NCBI GenBank assembly: GCA_947652115.1
Contig: OX393573.1
Location: 13,886,491-13,950,490, forward strand
Direction of reading: 5' to 3'
Source: Blastomussa wellsi
Taxonomy: Eukaryota; Cnidaria; Anthozoa; Scleractinia; Plerogyridae
DNA length: 64,000 nt
Shown here: piece after piece, positions 46,001 through 53,100 of the stretch
Layout of the letters: each line of letters begins with the position of its first letter
Position numbering within the stretch: the first letter of the stretch is position 1
Position numbers and translations under genes: made by a program
Notes under the pieces: generated by a model
The model's input: only the letters and a program-made list of their open reading frames with translations
What the model was told of the DNA's origin: nothing
Databases searched by the model: none

Positions 46001-46381
46001 AAGTATGACCTAAATTCACATCAGATAAACAAAGATGAACAAATCGTCTGTCGTCTCTAGTGTGAAAACGGCCATGCCGATAGTTGGCCTAAATGTCTTT
46101 AAAAGTCAATGACTGTAGTTAGAAGAGAATAAGATGATGAATATTGTATATTTTCCTGATTTCTAATTGTATTTTTATTTGCAGTTCCCACAGAAACGTT
46201 TGTTAAAGAATGTAGGAATCCATCTGTTCTAGGTTTGTCGTCCACTGAAAATGTCAGCCTGCCGGCCGCAGAACCCAAGAAAGCCAAACCAGAACGCAAG
46301 GAAAATTTCCAGAACTGGCTGTCAGAAGATGCGTCAAAGAATATGTTCCAAGACGAGCCGAATCAATGTACTAATCAGTGA
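15686..46381 (+). CDS. CENPE: Centromere-associated protein E, kinesin-7 (CENP-E), 40 exons, 2806 aa
   Basis: CENP-E is a plus-end-directed kinetochore kinesin needed for chromosome congression and checkpoint signalling in mitosis (family knowledge). Forty exons join in phase from ATG 15686 to TGA 46379-46381, giving 2806 codons plus stop, close to human CENP-E (about 2700 aa). An N-terminal motor (residues 1 to about 325) is followed by a neck, a CENP-E-type RRETWCPG motif (exon 18), then roughly 2000 residues of heptad-rich coiled coil, and a basic/polar tail ending CTNQ. The motor sequence [19 protein letters not shown] and the GVIP that follows are closer to CENP-E than to other kinesins. 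Exon lists are given in the block entries. The gene shares a short promoter with FBXO9. The internal repeats are unusual. The exact length depends on all 40 predicted junctions, which I checked only by phase and splice consensus. Confidence 0.94.
16581..16777. mobile_element. Foldback MITE, family A copy 1 (CENPE intron 2)
   Basis: The ends are TTGACCATTTTCGCATTGCC on the left and its near-perfect complement on the right, continuing through a CCATAATACACCTTGTTT-type segment. A C-run and a G-run mark the inner arms. Related copies lie at 20313-20492 and 53191-53369. The right end stops 21 nt before CENPE exon 3. Confidence 0.8.
17040..17087 (+). ncRNA. Hammerhead-like motif, CCGACGA subfamily copy 1
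   Basis: Core order: CCGACGA 17048-17054, stem II GGGC/GCTC with a short loop, then GAAAC and GTC at 17068-17075. Stem I can form from GATTC...GCT on the 5' side and AGC...GAATC on the 3' side. It is followed by the conserved tail CCAATTGACATTATCAACCC and ATAAAACCAAATTA shared with the copies at 20639 and 43148. The core differs from the consensus CTGATGA at two positions, so activity is doubtful. Minimal type I hammerheads are known in Penelope-like retroelements; assignment to that class is inference. Confidence 0.45.
19030..19076 (+). ncRNA. Degenerate hammerhead-like repeat (CENPE intron 6)
   Basis: A GATCTC-ATA-GAGATC hairpin is followed directly by GAAACGTC, as in hammerhead stem II plus GAAAC plus cleavage triplet. 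The 5' core, expected to be CTGATGA, is not recognisable. It is probably a decayed copy of the same retroelement class. Confidence 0.3.
20313..20492. mobile_element. Foldback MITE, family A copy 2 (CENPE intron 7)
   Basis: The left end TTGACCGTTTTCCAATTGCC and the right end GGCAATTGGAAAATGGTCAA are reverse complements with one mismatch. The interior shares ACCTTGTTTG, TTTGCATAAGCATT and CCAGGAGAATCGGGAAAC with copy 1. Confidence 0.8.
20639..20735 (+). mobile_element. Penelope-type terminal repeat with hammerhead-like motif, copy 2
   Basis: GATTCG...CGAATC bracket a CCGACGA, GGGC-loop-GCTC and GAAACGTC core (20639-20686), followed by the conserved CCAGTTGATAAAACC tail to about 20735. It is the same subfamily as 17040 and 43148 and lies in CENPE intron 7 about 150 bp after MITE family A copy 2. 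Confidence 0.5.
21005..21516 (+). mobile_element. LINE 3' fragment (C-terminal reverse transcriptase ORF end) with (AAAT)n tail
   Basis: The open frame 21017-21340 encodes a segment with [27 protein letters not shown] and FFNSLSPEI. This is the conserved C-terminal motif of CR1/L2-like non-LTR retrotransposon polyproteins. It ends about 150 bp before an AAATAAATAAATAAAT tail at 21496-21516, marking a 5'-truncated insertion on the + strand in CENPE intron 8. The exact clade cannot be called from this fragment. Confidence 0.75.
22091..22266. repeat. Foldback element in CENPE intron 9
   Basis: The arms contain GTGTTTCTATCGAGTTATAG on the left and its complement near 22235-22255, and GTTTGGGAGAAC on the left against GTTCTCCCAAAC on the right. 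About 175 bp long, it is nearly palindromic throughout and non-coding. It sits directly before the hammerhead-like pair at 22301-22555. Confidence 0.7.
22301..22333 (-). ncRNA. Hammerhead-like motif, minus-strand partner (degraded)
   Basis: On the - strand this reads CGATGAAGGGCTATGCCCG and then AGACGTCTGGCC. It is the inverted relative of the motif at 22523-22555, with a changed first core base and GAGAC in place of GAAAC. Together they make an inverted arrangement about 250 bp across. Confidence 0.4.
22523..22555 (+). ncRNA. Hammerhead ribozyme motif with intact core (Penelope-type, minimal type I)
   Basis: All catalytic blocks are present in order: CTGATGA at 22526-22532, stem II GGGC (22534-22537) / GCCC (22541-22544) with a three-base loop, GAAAC at 22545-22549 and GTC at 22550-22552. 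Stem I begins with CCA (22523-22525) pairing TGG (22553-22555). Stem III is reduced to one C-G pair, as known for minimal hammerheads of Penelope-like retroelements, which are thought to act as dimers. Self-cleavage is inference. Confidence 0.6.
23120..23335 (-). mobile_element. tRNA-derived SINE fragment (CENPE intron 10)
   Basis: Read on the - strand, the right end gives a tRNA-like head with B box GGTTCCAATCCC (around 23280-23290) preceded by CTCACCAATGTGGCCTA. The body ends with the complement of GAAAACCGGAGAACCCG. A second fragment of the same family lies at 27290-27415. Confidence 0.6.
26872..27062. repeat. Foldback element in CENPE intron 17
   Basis: The left arm TGGCTAAAAGAGATGGCCGA and the right arm complement TGGCTAAAAGGGATGGCCGA match with one change. 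CTAACCATGAACAGA and TTGTCTTACACGA are repeated in inverted order further in. About 190 bp long. A short open frame across it is a by-product of the palindrome. Confidence 0.75.
27290..27415 (-). mobile_element. Truncated SINE body (CENPE intron 17)
   Basis: GAGGAAAACCGGAGAACCCG, CGGATCGAGGAGACAACC and CAACCCACATATGACACTCG match the body of the SINE fragment at 23120-23335. The tRNA-like head is missing. Confidence 0.5.
28494..28791. mobile_element. MITE with GACCATTTTAT inverted ends (CENPE intron 18)
   Basis: The left end is TTAGGGACTGACCATTTTAT and the reverse complement of the right end is TAAGGGGCTGACCATTTTAT. A long C-run lies inside the right end. About 298 bp long, non-coding, between exons 18 and 19. 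Confidence 0.7.
29000..29554 (+). mobile_element. LINE 3' fragment with (TTATC)n tail (CENPE intron 19)
   Basis: The open frame 29103-29354 encodes [29 protein letters not shown], and [12 protein letters not shown] followed by a SLSEFKTKL motif. This is the C-terminal end of a CR1/L2-type reverse transcriptase ORF. The insertion ends in TTATC repeats at 29536-29554 that end just before exon 20. The left boundary is approximate. Confidence 0.75.
30131..30400. mobile_element. MITE with perfect 15-bp inverted ends (CENPE intron 21)
   Basis: ATGCACCTATCAATG at 30131-30145 is the exact reverse complement of 30386-30400. G-rich and C-rich runs lie just inside each end. The right end is only 19 nt from the start of exon 22. 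Confidence 0.75.
31207..33146 (+). repeat. CENPE: CENPE exon 24: four 327-bp (109-aa) tandem coiled-coil repeats
   Basis: This 1940-nt exon encodes CENP-E residues 623-1269, all acidic/basic heptad sequence. Four units of exactly 327 bp start at about 31593, 31920, 32247 and 32574, judged from the anchor AGCAAAAAA at 31620, 31947, 32274 and 32601. Each unit contains NLGTWKEKF or close variants, [20 protein letters not shown] and TMEERLS. Units 3 and 4 differ at only a few bases, so the last duplication or gene conversion is recent. A shorter, diverged unit precedes them and a diverged remnant follows. Confidence 0.92.
33803..34005. mobile_element. MITE with AAAGGGCCCTA inverted ends (CENPE intron 24)
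   Basis: AAAGGGCCCTAGTCA on the left pairs with TGATTAGGGCCCTTT on the right. About 203 bp, no coding capacity, 60 bp upstream of exon 25. Confidence 0.65.
34066..37958 (+). other. CENPE: CENPE exons 25-30: mid-stalk coiled coil
   Basis: Exons: 34066-34133, 34328-34382, 34981-35106, 35593-36101, 36447-36633, 37386-37958. All encode charged heptad-rich sequence (for example [19 protein letters not shown] and [19 protein letters not shown]) without repeats visible at the DNA level. Junction phases are consistent through the block. Confidence 0.9.
37092..37168. repeat. Perfect 33-bp hairpin (CENPE intron 29)
   Basis: Arms 37092-37124 and 37136-37168 are exact reverse complements with an 11-nt loop. 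The arm begins ATAGCCTGCGAACGCAGACG. A half-copy with several changes is seen at about 19391-19425. It is a short foldback element or a cut-down MITE. Confidence 0.85.
38523..40220 (+). repeat. CENPE: CENPE exon 31: large coiled-coil exon with 165-bp (55-aa) tandem repeats
   Basis: The 1698-nt exon encodes residues 1776-2341. Between about 39420 and 39990 a 55-aa unit recurs, marked by [17 protein letters not shown] and [16 protein letters not shown]; anchors at 39588 and 39753 are 165 bp apart and a further copy follows. The first copy is diverged. The repeats keep heptad phase poorly (55 is not a multiple of 7), so the stalk may contain stutters here. Confidence 0.9.
40515..41096. repeat. 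Repeat-rich CENPE intron 32: CGCGAAAT-type ends and a ~57-bp direct repeat
   Basis: ACCTTATTGCATGG near 40516 and the complement of ATAAGGCAAT near 41085-41094 suggest weak inverted ends, with several TCGCGAAA words inside. Within it, TTTTCTCCGTCTCGGCGACG and TTCTTAGAAAAAAA occur twice in tandem (about 40663-40760). No coding exon is supported. Confidence 0.45.
42710..42960 (+). mobile_element. tRNA-derived SINE (CENPE intron 35)
   Basis: A tRNA-like head starts near 42710, with an A-box-like TAGCACAGGGATAGCG and B box GTTTCGATTCCC at about 42751-42762. A body with TGTCGAAAGTAATTAGCG and TTGCTTTGGTTTTG follows. It cannot be a functional tRNA because no acceptor stem closes. Confidence 0.6.
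43018..43247. mobile_element. Penelope-type element with inverted ends and hammerhead-like motif, copy 3
   Basis: The left end TTTGGTTTTATCAACTGGGT (from about 43019) and the right end AACCCAGTTGATAAAACCAA are inverted copies. Between them, 43148-43195 carries GATTC...CCGACGA, GGGC/GCTC, GAAACGTC and GAATC, as in the copies at 17040 and 20639. The CAGGCACCAACCAATAGCGA stretch also matches the region before copy 1. Confidence 0.6.
44585..44660 (-). ncRNA. Degenerate hammerhead-like repeat (CENPE intron 37)
   Basis: On the - strand the sequence reads GTAGACCCTTTTAGCCGAAACGTTGGG. The CGAAACGTT follows a weak GACC...-type hairpin, as in decayed Penelope-type hammerheads. The first core block is not convincing. 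Confidence 0.25.
45847..46075. mobile_element. MITE with 25-bp inverted ends (CENPE intron 39)
   Basis: ATGGCCGTTTTCACACTAGA and the next five bases at the left end are the exact reverse complement of the right end at 46051-46075. The interior is filled with ACAAATCGTCT and its complement. About 229 bp, non-coding. Confidence 0.85.
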
Positions 46382-46466
46382 ATCTAGATCTTTCATCACG
46401 GCTGCTTAGCGCTACTCTATTGCAGCACAGTGGAGAGATATGTACCTTCAAGGGACAAGAAAACTC

Positions 46467-46472
46467 AATAAA
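46467..46472 (+). terminator. CENPE: CENPE polyadenylation signal AATAAA
   Basis: AATAAA lies 86 nt after the CENPE stop codon, the first such hexamer downstream. Cleavage would be expected 10-30 nt later. Confidence 0.6.
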
Positions 46473-47070
46473 GAATGATGAGCCGCCAAGGGTTCAAAAA
46501 TTTACACAGTTGCTCTCCATCTATCCTGCGAGCATATTCCCTTGTCGGATACAGGGAAGAACAATCGCCAAAATGAATTCTCGTCCCAGGACTGCTGGTC
46601 CTTCTAAGTCGGCTGGGCCTGTGCACGAGGAACAAGGACACTGGGGAAAAACGAGAGAATGTGAACATTTTTGTAATTTTTGAGGAAACCCCTGAATATT
46701 TAAGGTTAAGATTTCTACTAGAGGTAGATAAATGTACCTCTTAATTTCCACCTTCATAATTTTGCTTCCGTATGTTCGCACGTTTGGACTAAAATTATGC
46801 CATCGATGTATCATGGCCGTCTTTGCTAACGCTGACCATCTCAAGAAAACTTGGAGAAATTGTGACGTCATGCCCTTTTGCTGTGCGTTTTTCGCGGTGT
46901 TGGATCAAGCGACTCTGGGGTCACCTGATTTGATTGGATAGAAACTAGCAAAGGCTTTCCAATCAAATCGATTATTTTAATTCCCTTGATCTGATCGATT
47001 GGATTAATTTACAGTGCAGAAAATTTTTCAACATTAGCCCTTAGACGTACAAACATCGGCCAAGTATCGA

Positions 47071-47257
47071 TAGCCTGCAAAGCAGGCGGCTTTTGTGGGG
47101 GGAATGCTTCGAAAACAGCGATCACGAAAGACCAACCTCCACCCAACCCACTCCCCCTATCTTTTTTCCTCTCCCTAGTGTTCGCACGCTGAAAATGGCG
47201 GCCGGTCTTTCGTGATCGCCGTTTTCGAAGCACAAAAACCGCCTGCTTTGCAGGCTA
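47071..47257. repeat. Foldback element with TAGCCTGC ends
   Basis: The left TAGCCTGCAAAGCAGGCGG matches the complement of the right CCGCCTGCTTTGCAGGCTA. GCTTCGAAAACAGCGATCAC on the left is answered by the complement on the right. About 187 bp. The TAGCCTGC end resembles that of the hairpin at 37092. Confidence 0.7.
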
Positions 47258-48454
47258 AGTAGCGACATTGGCATAATTCTTTATTCGATCCCAGATTTCT
47301 TATTGCAAACCAAGTGTATCTTTTTCGTTTAATTAAACTTTTGGCATTATTTCGCATTAAATTCCTCTCTTTTCTGGCCTTTTACGAAAATTGTTAAGTC
47401 CAACAAAAATTATGTCATCGTGTAGAGAATGGTTTTTCTGTGTCTTATATTACAGCTGTTACCGATCACACGCGCCCTCCAACGATTTTTTGTTGTTTGG
47501 AAATTAAGTTTTGTTGGACGTCAATCATCCGTGTTCATGTCTTGAATGATTGCACGCGCCAGTTTCGATTTGCTCTTTTCTCGCCAAACACAACAAGACA
47601 ACAATATTATAGTAACCTGTTGTGAATGATTTCCATGACGCGCTGAGTATTTCAAAACAGCGTCTAAACAGTTAAGCAATAGGCGGTAAATCGTATTCCA
47701 CAGAGCAAATAGATATGAAAAATACAAAATTTCTTTCAAGAGCGTAATAGCGGTAATTGTGAAAAAACAAAAAGCCGACCGCTAAGTGACTGCCAAAGCA
47801 TCACGGCAAATGTGTGGTTCGGTCGAAGAATGAAAGTAGCTTTCTTATTGCAGCTAATACAAGTAGTTGCTATTTTACAGCCTTCCAAAGTCTAACTAAA
47901 AAATTGGCCGACTTTGAAAATTGTCCTATTGTCCCCTCTGTGAAAATGGCCAATTTGGGCATTTTTGAAAATTGTGTCATTTCTTAGCCAATTGAAACGG
48001 TAGCCTCGCAGCTCCTTTAAGTGGCAGGGATAGTGTTGCAGCCTTATTGTTTTAGGCCTAGGGTCCATTGTTTCTTATTTTGTCTCACCTGAAGGGTGGT
48101 CCCCAATCAGGGGAGACCTTGAACATCATTAACTGGCATCTACCCTATATATGTTACTCTTGGCGATATCATGCTGACGCTGACTCGTCCCCAGTCGCCT
48201 CCTGTGAGAAAATAGTAAGACACGATGGATAATGGCAAGGCGGAAAGGCGGAGACGACTGGGAAATCCTGTTTCAAAGATGGCGGAAGGAGTAATGGCGG
48301 CGCTATAGGCACTTTTGAAAGAGAACGCTTTTCTGGCGCTTTATGATGCAACAAACTGCACTTTGGTAATATATCTAACAATCCGGACATTTTGTTTATA
48401 TATCCATCGCAATATCCGCAAATCACACAACTCTTCGTATGCTTCGGTTAGGTT

Positions 48455-48738
48455 AATGTCTTGTGTCTTGTCTTGTGTCTTCTCTTGTCTTGTGTCTTGT
48501 CCTGTCTTGTGTCTTGTCTTGTCTTGTCTTGTGTCTTGTCTTGTCTTGTGTATTGTCTTGTCTTGGGTCTTGTCTTGTCTTCTGTCTTCTCTTGTCTTGT
48601 GTCTTGTCTTGTCTTGTCTTGTCTTGTCTTGTGTCTTGTCTTGTGTCTTGTTTTGTGTCTTGTCTTGTCTTGTCTTGTGTCTTGTCTTGTGTCTTGTCTT
48701 CTGTCTTCTCTTGTCTTGTGTCTTCTCTTGTTCTCTTT
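48455..48738. repeat. TGTCTTG-type simple repeat array (~280 bp)
   Basis: Uninterrupted words of TCTTG, TGTCTTG and occasional TCTCTTG. All three + frames stay open and give Leu/Cys/Ser-only sequence, which is an artefact of the repeat, not a membrane protein gene. Confidence 0.9.
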
Positions 48739-48770
48739 TGCTCGACTTAGAAAGGCTCTAAAATGGCAAC

Positions 48771-49245
48771 CTCATAGGTATGGATGGACTCAACAACTAT
48801 CCTATTTTGTATCTGTGCAAAACCCGCTTGAAAAAGGCCCAATTGGCTTAGAAATGACACGTTTTTGTAAAGTAGTCAAAATGGCCGATTTTCGATCTTT
48901 TTCCTAGGTAGGACCCGATTTTAACTTCATTGGTACGGATCGACTCAGGAGCCTGCCTAGATTTGATCTGTACAAAAAAACCGCTTGAAGAAAGCTCAAT
49001 TGGCTGAGAAATAAAACGATTTTCAAAATGGCCGATTTTGGCTGTTTTTCATAAGAAAATTTTCAATGTTTTTCTACTCGTCCGATTTTAGCCTAATTTG
49101 TACGGATCGACTCAGGAGCTCATAATTTGTATGGATTTACTCAGTAGCTATCCTACTTTTCATTTCAGCAAAAAACCGCTTGAAAAAAAGCTCAATTGGC
49201 TGAGAAATGACACGATTTTCAAAATGGCCAATTTTAGACAGCTGG
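48771..49245. repeat. Unclassified tandem-like repeat family, locus 1
   Basis: Three diverged units start near 48777, 48930 and 49097. Each runs GTATGGATGGACTCA-type, then CTATCCTATTTT or similar, then AAAACCGCTTGAAAAA, AATTGGCTGAGAAATGACACG, TTTTCAAAATGGCC. The unit is about 150-170 bp. The same units recur at 55421-56125. I do not recognise the family. Confidence 0.75.
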
Positions 49246-49389
49246 TCAGCGAGAAGAAAGGGAAAGATGGGAAAGATCTTAATTATCAAATCTCTAGCCG
49301 CTGCACAACTTTTCTATTTGTTGTCATCTCTTCCAGCCCCTCGAGAAATACTAAAAATAGTTGACTCTTTATTCTATGACTAAATGATT

Positions 49390-49995
49390 AACGATTATGA
49401 TAAAGGAAGCCTCAAGATGATTGATATTCACAGCCTTAATGCTTCATTGAAAATTAAATGGGTGCAAAGTTATTTAAATACGGACAATATGGGAAAATCT
49501 AAAAGACTATTATTTAAAAAACCATGGTGAGGAACTGATTTTTCAGGGCAATTTAAAACAGACTGACATTCTTCTTTTAGATCTAGAAGAGCCCTTTTAG
49601 AGAGGTTGTGGAACAGTGGACTAATATTAATTTTACAGAAAAGAATCATAATTTTATTTCCTCATATATTTGGTAGAACTCGCTGATAAGAATTGAAAAC
49701 AGACCTTTCTTTTACGGATCCTGGTTCAGGGCAGGGTTATGGAAGTTAACCATTATTAGATGAGAGAGGTAATTTTCTTAGTTACAACAGCCTCGTACGC
49801 AAATTTAATATGAAAACAAATTATCTCGAATATTATAAAGTAATATCCGCTATAAGAGAAAACAAAAGATCCGTGCCGCCAACTTCAATGGATACTGTCA
49901 AATCAGACATCTAAAATCTTCTATCGCAATCGAAAGGTATATCAACAGCTTAAAAAAGGCCTCCGTTCCAACAAAATGTGTGTATTTAATAAAAA

Positions 49996-50053
<58 letters not shown>
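49390..50053 (+). mobile_element. LINE 3' remnant with (AAT)n tail
   Basis: Conceptual translation across several stops gives GSLKMIDIHSLNASLKIKWV with a nearby SYLNTDNMGKSK, and later FFYGSWFRAGL, LDERGNFLSYNSLVRKFNMK and YLEYYKVISAIR. These are conserved motifs in the region after the reverse transcriptase of cnidarian non-LTR polyproteins. The copy ends in a pure AAT tract (49996-50053), the likely insertion tail. Frameshifts and stops show it is dead. Confidence 0.8.
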
Positions 50054-50054
<1 letters not shown>

Positions 50055-50148
50055 TTTACATTGCAAATGATTTCAAAAGTGCGAGCACATTCTGATAATT
50101 ATTCATCACAAGTTTAGTTCGCCATCACCTTCGTTGGTTCTTGTTCAG

Positions 50149-53100
50149 TTTATGTCGCTACAGAATAAGAGCACTCCTTTCTACAATACGCTTGTAGCAC
50201 AGAAGATTGTAATGCTGAGACAAGAAGGAAAGCCAGGAACTGAAGACGGGACCCAAACAGCGTTATTTCCAACTGAAACTGATGGTTTTGCCCTAATGCA
50301 AAATGCACGTGGTAAGTCCAAGAGTTTTGGTGGAACTTATTTCGACTTAATTTGGCGGGTTGGTAGAATTATAGAAGCCAATGTTAAAGCGGGTAGTATT
50401 TATTCTTAATAGGATTTTGCATCTTGTGCTAACATACAGTACAGCTTTTAGTTAAAATATTCGTTGCTTTGTGAAAGAGCTGTATGCGCTCATTAACAGA
50501 AGCGTTTGAATAGAAAAACATTTTACCTTGGATTAATCTTTAACTTACTCTAGTCTTACTCTACAGCGAAATTTATGCATGGTCTACAAACCGGTAGATC
50601 TAGAGTAGTTGATATTTCTAATCGGGGTCAGTTCATGGGGATCCATTGTTTGGGAGGACTATGGTGTTCGCGCTTTGTGATTAAATGCAAAGTTTTGTAT
50701 TTCTTGTTTTTGCATTCTTCAAGCCTTTTGATCAAAGGGAATTGGTAAGCAGACGGACAAAGAGAATGGAGCTTTTCCATAATACCAACCAAGAGGCCTT
50801 TCACGGAAAAGGTAAACATTATTGCATATTTTTTGTTGTTATTTATTTATGTTTGTTTGTTTGTTGTGGTTATGGCTTTGTTGTTTGATATGGCGATGTT
50901 TCTCGTGAAGTCACCCATTGTTATTAATATGCTAACCAGAACCTAATTGGCTCTTGAAACAATGACTTATTTTGTTCCGTGGTTGGCAAATTTGCGTATC
51001 AAAAGAAAGGTGGCGTCAATGTTTGTAAACAAGAAAGATCGCTATAAAAACTATAGTGCAAAATTATATTCACCTACCTCAATAAAACATGATGTTTTAC
51101 TTTTTCATTAGGATATTGACGGCAAGCAAAATCTGCATAGTCTGCAGGGATAATTATAACTTCTTCATGGTAAGAAGTGTTTAATTTTTTTTGTAGCTTT
51201 GGGATGTGTCTTGTTCTATAAGAATGGATGCTTGCATGTGTAAACAATAGGTGGCCAAACTATTAAATTTCTGAAATAAAGAGAAAATTTGTTCCTTGCA
51301 AGAGGTTCCCCTCCATACTGACTACCCCAAATCAGTGAACGTTTCCCAAAGTAACATCGATCTGTTAGCGCAAGGGCGATGGGGGTGATGATTGTGGGAA
51401 TCGGTGGGCGGCAGCTGTTAGTCTTGTTAAGGTCATACAAAGGGTAATTTCCCTTTTGATAAAGAGGCTCTTATATGCATGAGGGCCTGGTTATTTTGCA
51501 AACAACATGTCTTTAAGCTAGACCAGGATCCATTACCCATTGCTCTTGGGAAAACCCAAGTTTCTGCACTGGGGTCGCATGTCACTTAGAAACAACCTTG
51601 CTGACCTCTTTTATTCTTTTTGTAGTTATATGGTACAAGCCCTATGGTACAGGACCAATCCATTTTCGTCAAAACATCTTCATAATGGTAAGTCTCCAAG
51701 ATAACGTTTTTAATTTATTAAACCTTATGACCTCGATTAAGCGCCCCGAAGGCCAAGTATTAGACCGCCATCCCATATCAATGTCATTGATTGTCATAAA
51801 CCAGTTTTATTACATGCTGTGATGTTTTGGGCAAGAAACCTAAAGAAATCTCATCACTTCGTACATTCATTTTGACTGATCTTTAAGGATAAGTGTGGCC
51901 TTTTGTCATATTTTAAATTTCATTAGTCTATGGGGACGCGTGGGCACTTAATCAAGGGTATATTTCATTTTAATTGTATGTTGTCATTGAAAATTAAAAA
52001 TCCGTCACCTTTTGATACATTTTGATCTCCTCCACTGTAGCTGCGAATTGATCTTGCAAAAATAACTTAGATTTAGATCACTTTTGGTAGAAGGTCTCAA
52101 GTTGTAGATTCAGTTTTGCAAATGCATTTTTTGTGTTCCAAATATCTGAAGTAAACGCACCAAAACAAGACTTGTATTTGCTGTCGTGTTTTCCCTATTT
52201 TTTATTATTTTCCGTGCTTATATATATTGCTTTATTTGAATTTATGCATTCGATGAAGGTAGTGGAAACAATTAAATTGTCGAGTGAAAACAGAACTCGA
52301 TTTTTGCGATAACCTAAACCTCAAATTATTGAAAGCAAGAATGCTCATTTTCTTTTTTGTACTGAAACGGTTAGTGCAAAATGAAACACTTGTCACCCAA
52401 AAAAAGGAAAAAAAATCAAATTTGGTTTTCTTTCACATGTAACTCTTGCTAAACAAAAATAAATTTCTGAGGAATATTTTCCGACATATACAAATTATTC
52501 GAGATATCACACTTTGTAAATAGGTTAAATTTGTCATTACAAGAGATATTTTTACTTGGTTTTCCAGCTGTTAGTGAGAGGCTAGGACCTAAAGTTAACA
52601 TCAGATCCAACCGTTTTTCATGACCATTACGAACGAAGTTGTTTTACCCTCGGACGTACGTGGTGTAGGGGAGGGGAGGAGGGGTGATGTGATGGGTCCC
52701 ACAAACTGGCTCATTTTTGCACTGGTTTTCGTTCTGGCTTTGAAGCACTGAACTTACTCTACAAGGTGAATACTTTTTGCTTATTATGACGTTATCTGAA
52801 GTCATTAAGGCCTCCATCTTAGATCCGCCATCTTGAATTTTAGTATTTTCTTTAAATGACTATGAAATGAAAAAACCGACATATCACAAAAAGGAAAAAG
52901 CTATTCTTCTTCATTTTTAAAGGCCTTTCAAATAGGCGTATTTTTTAATAGCTCGTTTTTTCATTTCCTGGGCACTTTAAATAGCCATACAATGAAGGAA
53001 ATCAATACGAGATCAGGCCAAAATGTGACTGGAATGCAAAATATATGAATTTGGCTATTTTGCAGAAGAAGACTGGAAAAATAAAGATTTATGTCAACAA

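Larger units (their letters stand above)
44270..46381 (+). other. CENPE: CENPE exons 37-40: C-terminal tail ending CTNQ
   Basis: Exons: 44270-44519, 45034-45216, 45518-45657, 46185-46381. Coiled coil continues through exon 39 and then gives way to a Ser/Pro/Lys-rich tail ([17 protein letters not shown]). The last four residues CTNQ fit a CaaX box with Gln at X, the class used by farnesyltransferase. Vertebrate CENP-E also ends in a farnesylated CaaX with Gln. The stop is TGA at 46379-46381. Confidence 0.9.
46382..48278. other. Region downstream of CENPE without a supported gene
   Basis: After the CENPE 3' UTR no exon with convincing phase and splice sites is seen. It holds a foldback at 47071-47257 and, near 47905-48005, sequence related to the AAAATGGCC repeat family listed at 48771. 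Confidence 0.5.

Noticed and set aside
48315..48907. Two 148-codon open frames rich in Leu, Cys and Ser
   Set aside because: They are made by the TGTCTTG simple repeat, which leaves all + frames open.
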